Origin: an uncultured Flavobacteriales bacterium
Lineage (GTDB): Bacteria; Bacteroidota; Bacteroidia; Flavobacteriales_G; Salibacteraceae
Direction: 5' to 3'
Assembly (NCBI GenBank): GCA_913020435.1
Contig: CAJVZZ010000003.1
Location: 101,609-165,608, forward strand
Length of the DNA: 64,000 nucleotides
In this document: positions 46,669-55,664 of the stretch, piece after piece
How positions within the stretch are numbered: the stretch's first letter is position 1
Layout of the letters: each line of letters begins with the position of its first letter
Made by a program: the position numbers and the translations under genes
The notes under the pieces: generated by a model
Told to the model about the DNA's origin: nothing
What the model saw: only the letters and a program-made list of their open reading frames with translations
The model's database searches: none

Positions 46669-48050
46669 ATCAATTTTTTAGTGACTTGGTTTTGGCTGTC
46701 GACGTAATAATAGATGCCAGATCTTAAATGAGATAAATCCAAAATGAATTCATGTTCACTTTGATAGAATTGATCCACCAAATTACCTGAACTATTGTAA
46801 ATCCGAATTTGTGTAGAAAACAAATTATTATATCGAATATTCACTGTGCTTTTTGTAGGATTAGGAAAAAACCGAGGTTCAACGCCGGTGTCAATGGAAT
46901 TAGAGTTTCCAGGAAAACTTGGAGATAATGAAAGAATTTGATTTGAAACCTTACCGTTTTCAAGAATTCCTCCAGCAAGATAAGTGATAGAAAAATTAGG
47001 TGAATTCGATGAAAGAGTGAAGGACCAATCTCGCAAAATGCCCCAGTCTCTGATGTCCATAGGAATACTGAGATCAGTTGTTGGAATGAGAACTTGATCA
47101 GTATTAAATTCGGATTGAGTTGAACCTAAAATAATAGATGACTTCATCGGAGCTAATAATTTTCCGCTTGAGTAATCTCTAGCGTTATAATTATAACTCC
47201 TTTTACTTCCTCCGACTATAATGGGCTCTGGTCCTCCATCTCCATTAAAAACAATTGCAGAACGATAGGAGGTTAGACTATCATTACTAGTAATTGTGCT
47301 CCATGTTATTTGGGTAGGATTGTTTGGTTCAATTTCTCCTTTATAATAATTGCTGACTGAAGGAAACGAATTTCTATCACTCCGAGCACCTCCCTGAACA
47401 TAGATAGTGTTTCCACTAATTCCACCTCCTGCACCAAAAGTTGGAATCATGTCATTTGTATATGGAGAGCCTTTTTTCCAGCTATTATTAGAAGGATTGT
47501 AAATCTGAGTTTCACGCACGTTAGCTGAATCAGACCAACCATTTATAACGAATAGTAAAGAATCTTCCCATACATCTTGAATATGATCGTCAATAGGCAC
47601 AGGAAGAACGATTTTTTTGTTTGTAAAAGTATCACCTCGCACATCAAATTCGTGCACAAGACTAGAGCTCTTCTCTCTTCCATTTGCAAAAACATAATAA
47701 CCTCCGACAATATAAATTTTATCTCTCACTTTAGTAGCCGAAAGAGCAATACGACCAAGCGAGTCTGGCAGGTCAGGGAGCCTAGTTATGTCACTAGAAT
47801 CAGAAATGTTTATTTTATAACATCTCCTATGAATTCCTGAAGAGAGTAAGGTGCTATCAAGTCCTCCGAAAATATAAATGTAGGTGCCGTTAAATGTACT
47901 GTAGGCTGATACAGCCCCATTTGTAACGGGTTCGGGTAAATTAGAGACTTTATTAAGAGACCAATTATAGGCTGTGATTGATTTTACTTGAGTAAAACCG
48001 AAACAGGGAATGAGAAATATAGTTAAGATAATTCCTAGGTTCAAAACCAA
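46659..48050 (-). CDS. Kelch-repeat secreted protein with T9SS sorting domain
   Basis: A secreted beta-propeller protein. Several kelch blades are visible: YIYIFGGLDSTLLSSG, IALSATKVRDKIYIVGGYYV, FVINGWSDSANVRETQIYNP and NTIYVQGGARSDRN. The last 70 residues are a T9SS type A sorting domain (RFFPNPTKSTVNIRYNN, IYNSSGNLVDQFY, SGIYYYVDSQNQVTKKLIKK). The start is unclear: a TTG at 48050 gives a clean signal peptide (MVLNLGIILTIFLIPCFGFTQ) and about 463 residues, whereas in-frame ATGs at 48134 and 48269 lie inside the divergent GH3 gene. The ligand and role are unknown; kelch T9SS cargoes are common surface proteins. Confidence 0.82.
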   Translation of the reverse strand: MVLNLGIILTIFLIPCFGFTQVKSITAYNWSLNKVSNLPEPVTNGAVSAYSTFNGTYIYIFGGLDSTLLSSGIHRRCYKINISDSSDITRLPDLPDSLGRIALSATKVRDKIYIVGGYYVFANGREKSSSLVHEFDVRGDTFTNKKIVLPVPIDDHIQDVWEDSLLFVINGWSDSANVRETQIYNPSNNSWKKGSPYTNDMIPTFGAGGGISGNTIYVQGGARSDRNSFPSVSNYYKGEIEPNNPTQITWSTITSNDSLTSYRSAIVFNGDGGPEPIIVGGSKRSYNYNARDYSSGKLLAPMKSSIILGSTQSEFNTDQVLIPTTDLSIPMDIRDWGILRDWSFTLSSNSPNFSITYLAGGILENGKVSNQILSLSPSFPGNSNSIDTGVEPRFFPNPTKSTVNIRYNNLFSTQIRIYNSSGNLVDQFYQSEHEFILDLSHLRSGIYYYVDSQNQVTKKLIKK

Positions 48051-48083
48051 TCCCCATCTTTGCTTTAAGATTGAAATTATACT

Positions 48084-49604
48084 ATGGAACTCGTAAATTC
48101 TATTGCTTCTTGGATGCTGAAAAAGCGAATGCATCAAATCGAGTTGTTTCGTAAATATCCTCATGAGGTTCAAATAGAGTGGTTTAATAAACTGATAAAC
48201 ACTGCTAAAAATACGGAGTTTGGTAAAAAACATCATTTTAAACGTATAAAGTCGCGTCAGGATTTTCAAAAACGGGTGCCTATTTCAGACTATGAAACGT
48301 TAAAACCATATATCGAACGGGTTCGACAAGGTGAACAAAATGTGCTTTGGCCAACTGAAATTAACTGGTTTGCAAAAAGTTCGGGAACCACTTCTGATAA
48401 AAGTAAATTTATTCCGGTTTCCAAAGAAAGCCTAGAAGAATGCCATTATAAAGGAGGTAAGGATTTACTTTCAATCTATTTTAATACTTTTCCAGAGAGT
48501 AAATTATTCGTTGGAAAAGGAATGGTACTTGGCGGAAGTAGCGAAGTAAATGAGTATAAAAAGAATTCTTATTACGGAGATTTATCAACGATTATCATAA
48601 AAAATCTGCCGTATTGGGCAGAGTACGTAAGGACTCCAAGCATAGACATTACGCTTTTGCCAGATTGGGAAACTAAGATTGAAAAAATGGCTCAAGCAGG
48701 AGCTCAAGAGGATGTTACAAATATTAGTGGAGTACCATCTTGGAATCTGGCTTTATTGCAAAGGATTCTTGAAATTACTGGAAAGAAAAATATGTTGGAA
48801 GTTTGGCCAAATTTTGAAATGTATGCACATGGCGGTGTAAGCTTTACACCATATCGAGAAAAATTCAAGAAACTATTCCCTAGTGAAGAAGTGGTTTACA
48901 TGGAAACCTATAATGCCTCAGAAGGATTCATTGGTTTGCAAGATCAATTCAGCAGCGAAGAAGGTGACTTACTGTTGATGTTGGATTACGGAATTTTCTA
49001 TGAATTTTTGCCGCTTAGTGAATTAGTTAGCGATAATCCAAAGGCTGAATTATTGGAGGATGTTGAGTTAGGTCAAGAATATGCAATTGTAATGAGTACT
49101 AATGCAGGACTGTGGCGTTATATGCTTGGAGATACTGTTCGTTTTACTTCTTTAGAACCCTATCGCATAAAAATTAGTGGACGAACTAAATATTTTATAA
49201 ATGCGTTTGGTGAAGAATTAATGGCCGAAAATGCAGAAAAAGGGTTGCAATTGGCTTGTGAGAAAACAGGAGCTTCAATAAAAGAATATACTGCCGGCCC
49301 ATACTTTAATGAAGGCGAAAATGGAGGGGGGCATGAATGGATTATTGAATTTGAAAATGCTCCTGAAGATTTAGAGTATTTTACTGAAGCGTTGGATAAT
49401 TCTCTGAAATCGTTAAATTCAGATTATGAAGCTAAACGTTATAAGGATATGAATATGCAGATGCCTAAATTGACTTCAGTTAAAAATGGAACGTTTTATG
49501 AATGGCTGAAATCCAAAGGAAAATTAGGCGGTCAGAATAAAGTTCCAAGATTGAGTAATCACAGAAAATTAATAGAAGAAATTCATGAGTTGGTTTTGGT
49601 ATAA
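48084..49604 (+). CDS. GH3-family acyl-adenylate/amidotransferase-like protein
   Basis: A 506-residue member of the GH3 family, named from plant enzymes that join amino acids to auxin or jasmonate by way of acyl-adenylates. FAKSSGTTSDKSKFIPVS is the ATP/AMP-binding loop, MYAHGGVSFTPYREKF and METYNASEGFIGLQDQ follow, and LWRYMLGDTVRFTSLEPYRIKISGRTKYFINAFGEEL closes the adenylation core. The substrates of bacterial GH3 proteins are mostly unknown. Bacteroidota commonly carry one with the same N-terminus. It overlaps the next gene by 20 nt. Confidence 0.9.
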   Translation: MELVNSIASWMLKKRMHQIELFRKYPHEVQIEWFNKLINTAKNTEFGKKHHFKRIKSRQDFQKRVPISDYETLKPYIERVRQGEQNVLWPTEINWFAKSSGTTSDKSKFIPVSKESLEECHYKGGKDLLSIYFNTFPESKLFVGKGMVLGGSSEVNEYKKNSYYGDLSTIIIKNLPYWAEYVRTPSIDITLLPDWETKIEKMAQAGAQEDVTNISGVPSWNLALLQRILEITGKKNMLEVWPNFEMYAHGGVSFTPYREKFKKLFPSEEVVYMETYNASEGFIGLQDQFSSEEGDLLLMLDYGIFYEFLPLSELVSDNPKAELLEDVELGQEYAIVMSTNAGLWRYMLGDTVRFTSLEPYRIKISGRTKYFINAFGEELMAENAEKGLQLACEKTGASIKEYTAGPYFNEGENGGGHEWIIEFENAPEDLEYFTEALDNSLKSLNSDYEAKRYKDMNMQMPKLTSVKNGTFYEWLKSKGKLGGQNKVPRLSNHRKLIEEIHELVLV

Positions 49605-50391
49605 GCTATTAGGAAGTATTTTATTGATTAGTTGTGTCTTAAATACATCAGGTCAAGAACTAAAGCCAATCGCTAAAGTTCCAACAGATGCCGAACTACT
49701 TCGAGTCGATAATTTCGGGAAACTCTATTTAGTAAGTCAAAATGAAATTAGCTTGCTAGATCCTGCAGGAAAGTTCATAGTCAGAAATAGCAACAAGTTA
49801 TACGGGAAAATAAGTGACCTAGATGCAAGTAATGGATTAGAGTTATTGCTTTTCTTTAAAGACCTTTCTCAAGTAATATTTCTAGATAATCAGTTAGCCG
49901 AAAAAGGAAAGAAACTTTCTTTAGAAGAAATAGGTTTTGACCAAGTGACCCTTGCTTGCACCAGCCATGGTATGGGTGTTTGGTTGTTTGATCAAACACG
50001 GTTTGAATTAACTAGAGTAGATCAAAACGGAAAATTTACATCAAAAAGTGGCAATCTAATGCAAGTACTTGGCTTTGCTCCTCAACCCAACTTTATGCGA
50101 GAATATAATAATTGGGTTTACCTAAACGATCCTAAAAGAGGTATTCTTGTATTTGATAATTTCGGAGCATATTATAAAACGATTCCAATTAAAAATGTGG
50201 ATTATTTTCAAATAAAAGAGCACCGCGTTTTTCATACCAAAGACCAGTATTATATAAGTTTTGACACCAAGGAACTTAAGTTTGATACACTGTTTAATTT
50301 CGAAGTGAAAAATAAAGGCGTTTTTATAACCAAAAATCAGCTTAATATCCTTAATGATAAAGAGTTAAACTTGTTTGAGTATAGGCGGTAA
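49585..50391 (+). CDS. Exported protein of unknown function
   Basis: A 268-residue protein with an N-terminal signal (FWYKLLGSILLISCVLNTSGQ). The body is made of repeated short beta-hairpin units (LRVDNFGKLYLVSQNEISLLDPAGK, VDQNGKFTSKSG, VFDNFGAYYKTIPI), which suggests a small beta-propeller, but no named family is evident. The start lies 20 nt inside the end of the GH3 gene, so translation is probably coupled. It precedes the second deoxynucleoside kinase. The function is unknown. Confidence 0.75.
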   Translation: MSWFWYKLLGSILLISCVLNTSGQELKPIAKVPTDAELLRVDNFGKLYLVSQNEISLLDPAGKFIVRNSNKLYGKISDLDASNGLELLLFFKDLSQVIFLDNQLAEKGKKLSLEEIGFDQVTLACTSHGMGVWLFDQTRFELTRVDQNGKFTSKSGNLMQVLGFAPQPNFMREYNNWVYLNDPKRGILVFDNFGAYYKTIPIKNVDYFQIKEHRVFHTKDQYYISFDTKELKFDTLFNFEVKNKGVFITKNQLNILNDKELNLFEYRR

Positions 50392-50458
50392 TTGTTAAGA
50401 ACTTTTCCCTGTTCTAGCTGACAGTTTTTTTAATTTAGTGAGCTTTAAAAAGAGAAAA

Positions 50459-51073
50459 ATGCATATTGCGGTCGCAGGAAATATAGGGTCAGGAAAAACA
50501 ACGCTAACTACGCTTTTGTCAAAGCATTACAAGTGGGATGCCCATTTTGAAGACGTTGATGACAATCCATATCTAAATGATTTTTACAGTGATATGCAGC
50601 GTTGGTCTTTCAACTTGCAGATTTATTATTTAAACAGTCGCTTTGCACAAATTCAAGAGATAAAGGAATCGGGTAAGTATGTAATTCAAGATCGAACGAT
50701 TTATGAAGATGCTTTCATTTTTGCTCCCAACTTGCATGCAATGGGTCTCATGACCACTCGAGATTTTGAAAACTACTTTTCTCTTTTCAATCTTATGGAG
50801 ACCTTCATTGCTCCTCCAGATTTGTTAATCTACCTTAGAGCTTCAGTTCCTACATTAGTAAGCCAAATTCAGGCTAGAGGTAGAGAATATGAAGAGCAAA
50901 TTAGATTGGATTACCTGAAGCGTTTAAACGAGCGTTACGAAGCGTGGATCTCTACTTACAATAAAGGCAGAGTGATCGTTGTAAATGTTGACGACAACAA
51001 TTTTAAAGAAGATAAAGAAGACTTAGGTAAAATCATTTCTATGATTGACGCCGAGCTGCACGGATTATTTTAA
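50459..51073 (+). CDS. Deoxynucleoside kinase (dNK family), copy 2
   Basis: A 204-residue kinase with P-loop VAGNIGSGKTTLTTLL, the substrate-site EDVDDNPYLNDFYSDMQRWSFN, catalytic IQDRTIYEDAFIF (DRS/DR motif) and lid RGREYEEQIRLDYL. It is clearly related to, but diverged from, the kinase at 42863-43498. In Bacillus and lactobacilli such pairs split purine and pyrimidine deoxynucleosides, so a similar division is plausible. The ATG at 50459 (MHIAVAGNIG) is preferred over the GTG at 50438. Its stop directly abuts the stop of the converging gene. Confidence 0.9.
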   Translation: MHIAVAGNIGSGKTTLTTLLSKHYKWDAHFEDVDDNPYLNDFYSDMQRWSFNLQIYYLNSRFAQIQEIKESGKYVIQDRTIYEDAFIFAPNLHAMGLMTTRDFENYFSLFNLMETFIAPPDLLIYLRASVPTLVSQIQARGREYEEQIRLDYLKRLNERYEAWISTYNKGRVIVVNVDDNNFKEDKEDLGKIISMIDAELHGLF

Positions 51074-52075
51074 TTAGCGTACTTGATTAAGAAGATTTGA
51101 GGTGGGCTCACCTCCAGCTTCTTCGTCTAACCAAAACCTGTAGATAAATCGAACTTGAAAGACTATACCGTCTTTAAGGTTTGGATTTAATTGTGTACGA
51201 CTATCTCCAAATCGGAATGCACTAAATCCCCAATCTACATTATCTCCGTAGTTGTAATGTTTGAATTTCCTACCGATTGATTGACCAATTTTAGCCTGGA
51301 TAAGAAAACTCCTTTTTATATTGAATTGAGTGTAGAGGTAAATCTCGTTGGAGGCTTTTACCATGTATTGGTTCGTTGGTTTACCTCCGTTATAGTCTGA
51401 AATGTAATTTGGTGCATCAAATGTTCGTACAAAGGATTGGAAGTTGAATCCAGTCGTGAACCAAGGCTTCCATGTATAATTCATATCTGCCCAAACTGGA
51501 AGCGTCCAATTCATTTCAAATTTTTTGTTAGGACTTCGATACCAAATACCCAATAAAGGGACGAAAAATGGTCCGAAAATTTCTGAATTATAGTACAATC
51601 CATATTTATAAAATAGGTTTTCTTTTTTCTTTTGTTTGATTAAAACTAATGCTGCTAATTGACTGTTTTTATTGTCGATTCCAGTTAAAGATCCTGTAGT
51701 TTTCGGAATTAGCAAATATTGCCCTGACCAAGTATCATTGTGCTGCCAAGCTAATCCAAGCTTTGCAGAGTGCATTCTATATGTAGAAGAAGGGCCGGTT
51801 AATTGTTCAGGAAAGGGGTAAAGTTCAAGGTCATCAAACGAATAGCCGCTGATGATTACGAATTTCTCGTTAATTTTTATTGGTAAAGTAAGGTCAACTC
51901 CAAATTCTTGAATACTTGAACCCGCATTCTTAATTCCACTTGTGTCGTTCTTGACTCCGTTGACTCCGGTGTTACTATATTGAACCCTAAACAAATCCAC
52001 ATAATCTTGGCCAATTCCACTTAAGGAAACTCCAATAAACAGCAAAAAAAAGAGCCATGAAGAAAAATTCTGCAT
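51074..52075 (-). CDS. Putative outer-membrane beta-barrel protein (DUF6268-like)
   Basis: A 333-residue protein with a signal peptide (SSWLFFLLFIGVSLSGIGQ). The mature sequence alternates short amphipathic strands with turns (KFVIISGYSFDDLELYPFP, LGLAWQHNDTWSGQYLLIP, WADMNYTWKPWFTTGFNFQ, VFQVRFIYRFWL), typical of an outer-membrane barrel. The pattern brings to mind the DUF6268 barrel family, but I cannot confirm that. The function is unknown. It follows the YceI lipoprotein gene by 31 nt and may be in the same transcript as hppA and yceI. Confidence 0.78.
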   Translation of the reverse strand: MQNFSSWLFFLLFIGVSLSGIGQDYVDLFRVQYSNTGVNGVKNDTSGIKNAGSSIQEFGVDLTLPIKINEKFVIISGYSFDDLELYPFPEQLTGPSSTYRMHSAKLGLAWQHNDTWSGQYLLIPKTTGSLTGIDNKNSQLAALVLIKQKKKENLFYKYGLYYNSEIFGPFFVPLLGIWYRSPNKKFEMNWTLPVWADMNYTWKPWFTTGFNFQSFVRTFDAPNYISDYNGGKPTNQYMVKASNEIYLYTQFNIKRSFLIQAKIGQSIGRKFKHYNYGDNVDWGFSAFRFGDSRTQLNPNLKDGIVFQVRFIYRFWLDEEAGGEPTSNLLNQVR

Positions 52076-52106
52076 GGCTCAAATTTATAATTTCTTATTG
52101 TCTAGC

Positions 52107-52775
52107 CTAATTCATTTTAGCTTCTTTCAAAACAATATTGAATTCAAGTTTGATTTCATCGTTTATAAACTTATCACCTAAGTCTCCTAAAATACTTTTT
52201 GACTTGTACTTTATATCGTAGATAGTTCTATCGAAAGTATGGGTTCCAGTGATTACAGCTATATCATCATTATTCTTGATGTCATATCGAATTTCGGCTG
52301 GGTGTGCGATTCCTTTAATCTCTAACTCAGCAAGAAGCAATCTAGCGGTATCATTCATTATTGATTCTGTAACAAATAAATGTGCTGCGGGATACTGATC
52401 AACAGCAAAAAAGTCTTCACCCCTCAAATGACCCAACAATTTGGCGTTCGATTCTTCATCTTCTATATCTGTAACCTTCAAGGACAACATGTCAATAATA
52501 ATGTCACCACCCATTATTAACTCACCTTTTAATTCAATTGAGGTAGGAATAATATTTAAGGTTCCAAAATGATCCTCTGTTGGCTTACTTCCTGTCCATT
52601 TGATAAAAGACTCATCCTCAACGATTTCATAAATCTTGCCAATAGAATTACCAACTAATTCATTTGTTTCTTGGCTCATGTTATTCACTCTCTCTTTTGG
52701 TGTCTCTTCACCACAAGAAATTACCCCTAATGCAATTATTCCACTAATGATAGTACTACTTAACTTCATCTTCAA
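52107..52775 (-). CDS. YceI-family lipoprotein
   Basis: A 222-residue lipoprotein (206 after the lipobox Cys in LGVISC) with the YceI lipocalin-like barrel: FIKWTGSKPTEDHFGTLNI, VTDIEDEESNAKLLGHLRGEDFFAVDQYPAAHLFVT and AHPAEIRYDIKN. YceI proteins bind polyprenoid or other amphiphilic ligands in the periplasm. The start codon overlaps the end of hppA by 14-20 nt depending on which of two ATGs (52775 or 52769) is used, so the genes are coupled. The link to hppA function is unclear. Confidence 0.88.
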   Translation of the reverse strand: MKMKLSSTIISGIIALGVISCGEETPKERVNNMSQETNELVGNSIGKIYEIVEDESFIKWTGSKPTEDHFGTLNIIPTSIELKGELIMGGDIIIDMLSLKVTDIEDEESNAKLLGHLRGEDFFAVDQYPAAHLFVTESIMNDTARLLLAELEIKGIAHPAEIRYDIKNNDDIAVITGTHTFDRTIYDIKYKSKSILGDLGDKFINDEIKLEFNIVLKEAKMN

Positions 52776-54996
52776 CGATTTTTTCGATTACTACTTCTTT
52801 AACAACCTCTTGTTTTTCTTCACCATGACCATTTCCAGACATTTGAGCTAATATTGGAGCGATTACCAAGCCAACTAGGCAAGTAAGCTTAATTAGTATA
52901 TTCATTGAAGGACCAGAAGTATCTTTAAATGGATCACCAACTGTATCTCCAGTCACTGCAGCGTCATGCGCATCAGACCCTTTGAAAGTCATTTTACCAT
53001 CAATCATAACACCAGCTTCAAATGATTTTTTAGCATTATCCCAAGCTCCACCAGCGTTATTTTGGAAGATAGCCCACATAACACCTGAAACACAAACTCC
53101 AGCCATATAGCCTCCAAGTGGTTCAGCGCCAAAAAGTAAACCGACCACGATAGGTGTAATTATCGTCAATAAACCAGGTAAAATCATTTCTCTTAATGCA
53201 GCCTTGGTTGAAATATCAACACATTTAGCATATTCTGGAGTACCAGTACCTTCCATAATACCAGGAATTTCTCTAAACTGACGTCTAACTTCCTGCACCA
53301 TTTCCATGGCCGCTTTACCTACAGATTCCATTGCTAGAGCAGAAAAAACAACAGGAATCATTCCACCAACAAATAACATTGCTAATACATCAGCTTTGAA
53401 AATATTGATACCATCAATTCCAGTGAAGGTTACGTAGGCAGCGAATAATGCTAAAGATGTAAGTGCAGCAGATGCGATCGCAAATCCTTTTCCGACAGCG
53501 GCAGTAGTATTGCCTACAGAATCTAAAATATCTGTACGCTCACGTACTTCTTTTGGAAGTTCACTCATTTCAGCAACTCCACCAGCATTATCAGCAATAG
53601 GTCCAAATGCGTCAATTGCTAATTGCATGGCTGTAGTAGCCATCATAGCAGATGCGGCAAGAGCTACACCATAAAAACCAGCTAATTCGTATGAACCATA
53701 AATAGCGGCAGCAAACAATATTACCGAAGCGAAGGTAGACTTCATGCCTACTGCTAAACCTGTGATAATATTAGTAGCTGCTCCTGTAGAGGAACTTTGT
53801 ACAATATCCATAACTGGTTTTTTACCCAATGAAGTGTAGTATGCTGTTACATATGAGATTAATCCCCCAACAGCTAAACCAATCAATGCAGTGTAAAAGA
53901 CGTGTTGAGATGGTATTTCTTTTAATCCTTCACCGAAAAAGTTCATAAGAAGAGTTTCAGGTAACATCCAGTCAATTAAGAACCAACATGCTACTAAGGT
54001 AAGACCCATTGAAACCCAGTTTCCAGTATCAAGTGCTTTTTGTACTTGAGCTTCCTTAGCATCGTTACTTGAAATTTTCACAAAGAAGGTTCCGATTATA
54101 GACGCTAGAATACCTACGCCTGCAATTACGATTGGAAGTAAGATAGGACCCATGTTATTAAATGAGTCTGTATATTGACCATTTGCGGACATGTCGCGTA
54201 TAATGTAGTTACCTAAAACCATAGTAGCTAAAACCGTAGCGACATAAGAACCAAAAAGATCGGCACCCATACCAGCAACATCTCCAACATTATCACCTAC
54301 GTTATCTGCAATTGTAGCAGGGTTTCTTGGATCATCTTCTGGAATGCCAGCTTCTACTTTGCCTACAAGATCAGCGCCTACATCAGCGGCTTTAGTGTAA
54401 ATTCCGCCTCCAACACGAGCAAAAAGAGCAATAGACTCAGCACCCAGAGAAAAACCAGCTAAGGTTTCAAGAACAATTGTCATATTGTTGTAAAAATTAC
54501 CACCTTCACTCATAAACTGACTTAAGAATATCATGAAGAACAAACTCAATCCAATTACTGCTAAACTTGCTACACCAAGACCCATAACTGTTCCACCAGA
54601 AAAAGAAACTTTTAAAGCTTCAGGAAGACTGGTTCTTGCAGCTTCTGCAGTTCGAGAGTTAGAAGCAGTTGCTATTCTCATTCCAATATTCCCTGCCAAA
54701 GCAGAAAATATAGCACCGAAAATAAATGCTGGAACAATCATCCAACTAGTGGTGGAGACAATCATTGATATTCCGAAAAGAGCAACGGATGCGATTACTA
54801 CAAAGATTAATAATAATCTGTATTCTGCGTTTAGAAATGCAAGAGCACCCTCTTGGATGGCTTTTGAAATTTCTTTCATTTTGTCATTACCTGCGGATTG
54901 TTTTTTTACCCAAGCAGACTTGATCATCATCATAACTAAACCAATTACTGCGCAAATTGGTGCGATATATATTACATTCTGAGTTAATGCATCCAT
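52756..54996 (-). CDS. hppA: Membrane-bound K+-dependent pyrophosphatase (ion pump)
   Basis: A 746-residue pump with about 16 helices that uses pyrophosphate hydrolysis to move Na+ or H+ outwards. The PPi site is complete: DVGADLVGK (205-213), DNVGDNVGD (231-239), and a later conserved DAFGP. GNTTAA at 495-500 is the potassium-dependent variant (the independent type has Lys at the fifth position), and in Bacteroidota this class usually pumps Na+. The C-terminus has a short Glu/Val/Lys-rich tail ([21 protein letters not shown]). A consensus promoter and a hairpin leader lie upstream. Confidence 0.95.
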   Translation of the reverse strand: MDALTQNVIYIAPICAVIGLVMMMIKSAWVKKQSAGNDKMKEISKAIQEGALAFLNAEYRLLLIFVVIASVALFGISMIVSTTSWMIVPAFIFGAIFSALAGNIGMRIATASNSRTAEAARTSLPEALKVSFSGGTVMGLGVASLAVIGLSLFFMIFLSQFMSEGGNFYNNMTIVLETLAGFSLGAESIALFARVGGGIYTKAADVGADLVGKVEAGIPEDDPRNPATIADNVGDNVGDVAGMGADLFGSYVATVLATMVLGNYIIRDMSANGQYTDSFNNMGPILLPIVIAGVGILASIIGTFFVKISSNDAKEAQVQKALDTGNWVSMGLTLVACWFLIDWMLPETLLMNFFGEGLKEIPSQHVFYTALIGLAVGGLISYVTAYYTSLGKKPVMDIVQSSSTGAATNIITGLAVGMKSTFASVILFAAAIYGSYELAGFYGVALAASAMMATTAMQLAIDAFGPIADNAGGVAEMSELPKEVRERTDILDSVGNTTAAVGKGFAIASAALTSLALFAAYVTFTGIDGINIFKADVLAMLFVGGMIPVVFSALAMESVGKAAMEMVQEVRRQFREIPGIMEGTGTPEYAKCVDISTKAALREMILPGLLTIITPIVVGLLFGAEPLGGYMAGVCVSGVMWAIFQNNAGGAWDNAKKSFEAGVMIDGKMTFKGSDAHDAAVTGDTVGDPFKDTSGPSMNILIKLTCLVGLVIAPILAQMSGNGHGEEKQEVVKEVVIEKIVEDEVK

Positions 54997-55023
54997 CTTA
55001 AAAAATTTTGTTTCATATTAAAA

Positions 55024-55044
55024 TAGCAAGATTTAACCTTGCTA
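55024..55044 (-). promoter_or_regulatory. Stem-loop in the hppA 5' leader
   Basis: TAGCAAG and CTTGCTA form a 7-bp stem with a 7-nt loop. On the minus strand it lies about 10 nt after the predicted start of the hppA transcript and 28 nt before the ATG. A second, out-of-frame ATG occurs between it and the hppA start. It could stabilise or gate the mRNA. Confidence 0.4.
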
Positions 55045-55053
55045 AAAAAGCTG

Positions 55054-55083
55054 CAAAAGTAGTTATTCGGTTGATTTAACCAA
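55054..55083 (-). promoter_or_regulatory. Promoter of hppA
   Basis: Minus-strand TTG (55081-55083), a 19-nt spacer and TACTTTTG (55054-55061) are an exact Bacteroidota consensus. The predicted leader is about 50 nt. Confidence 0.75.
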
Positions 55084-55103
55084 GAGGATTTTTTTGGTTG
55101 GTT

Positions 55104-55560
55104 TCAATCTACTTTAATCATATCAACCACAATTTTTCCAGAATACTTAAATCCTTCTGATGTTGAACCAATTGGCAATGATAATTGTGGGATTTCAAGA
55201 TTGGCGCTGTCGTATTTCGTGAAGCAAATATCTTGAACGTTTTCTTGATTAGCATAAAATGTCACTTGCTCATCAGATTTTAAAAACCACCTTCCTGATC
55301 ATTGTGATAATAACTTTTGCTTCAAGTTGTTGTTGCCAAAACATTATTGTGATAGCATCTTAATGTTAGCTTTACGTGTTTTATTTATCCCCAAATTAAG
55401 TTCATAAATCCTTCTAGAGACATTCTATTAGAGCCAACTATAGATAACGTGCCGCTTCCAATGGCAGCATTTCCTTCTTCTTTGGTCTGAATTATTTTCC
55501 AGTTTCCTTAAAGAACTTAGCGAGGGTTTAGCTGGATGTTGGAACGATTGTAACAAAGTT
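55104..55560 (-). pseudogene. Decayed gene, possibly a small lipocalin-like lipoprotein
   Basis: Minus-strand reading shows pieces of one protein in different frames. One reads GNWKIIQTKEEGNAAIGSG and then TLSIVGSNRMSLEGFMNLIWG before a stop. After a broken stretch comes SYYHNDQEGGF, then with a one-base shift LKSDEQVTFYANQENVQDI and CFTKYDSANLEIPQLSLPIG, ending KIVVDMIKVD at a TGA (55104-55106). Further upstream, short fragments recall a signal peptide with a lipobox. At least two frameshifts and internal stops are needed to join these, so it is non-functional. The GxW opening and beta-rich remainder hint at a lipocalin-type fold. It fills the gap between hppA and pdhB. Confidence 0.65.
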
Positions 55561-55664
55561 CTTTTTACAAAATCAGAGACAAATACCAGCAGAGATGTAT
55601 TAGTTAATAAGGAGATTCGTACATTTTAAAATAACAATTAAAACGATTAACAATCATAAATATA

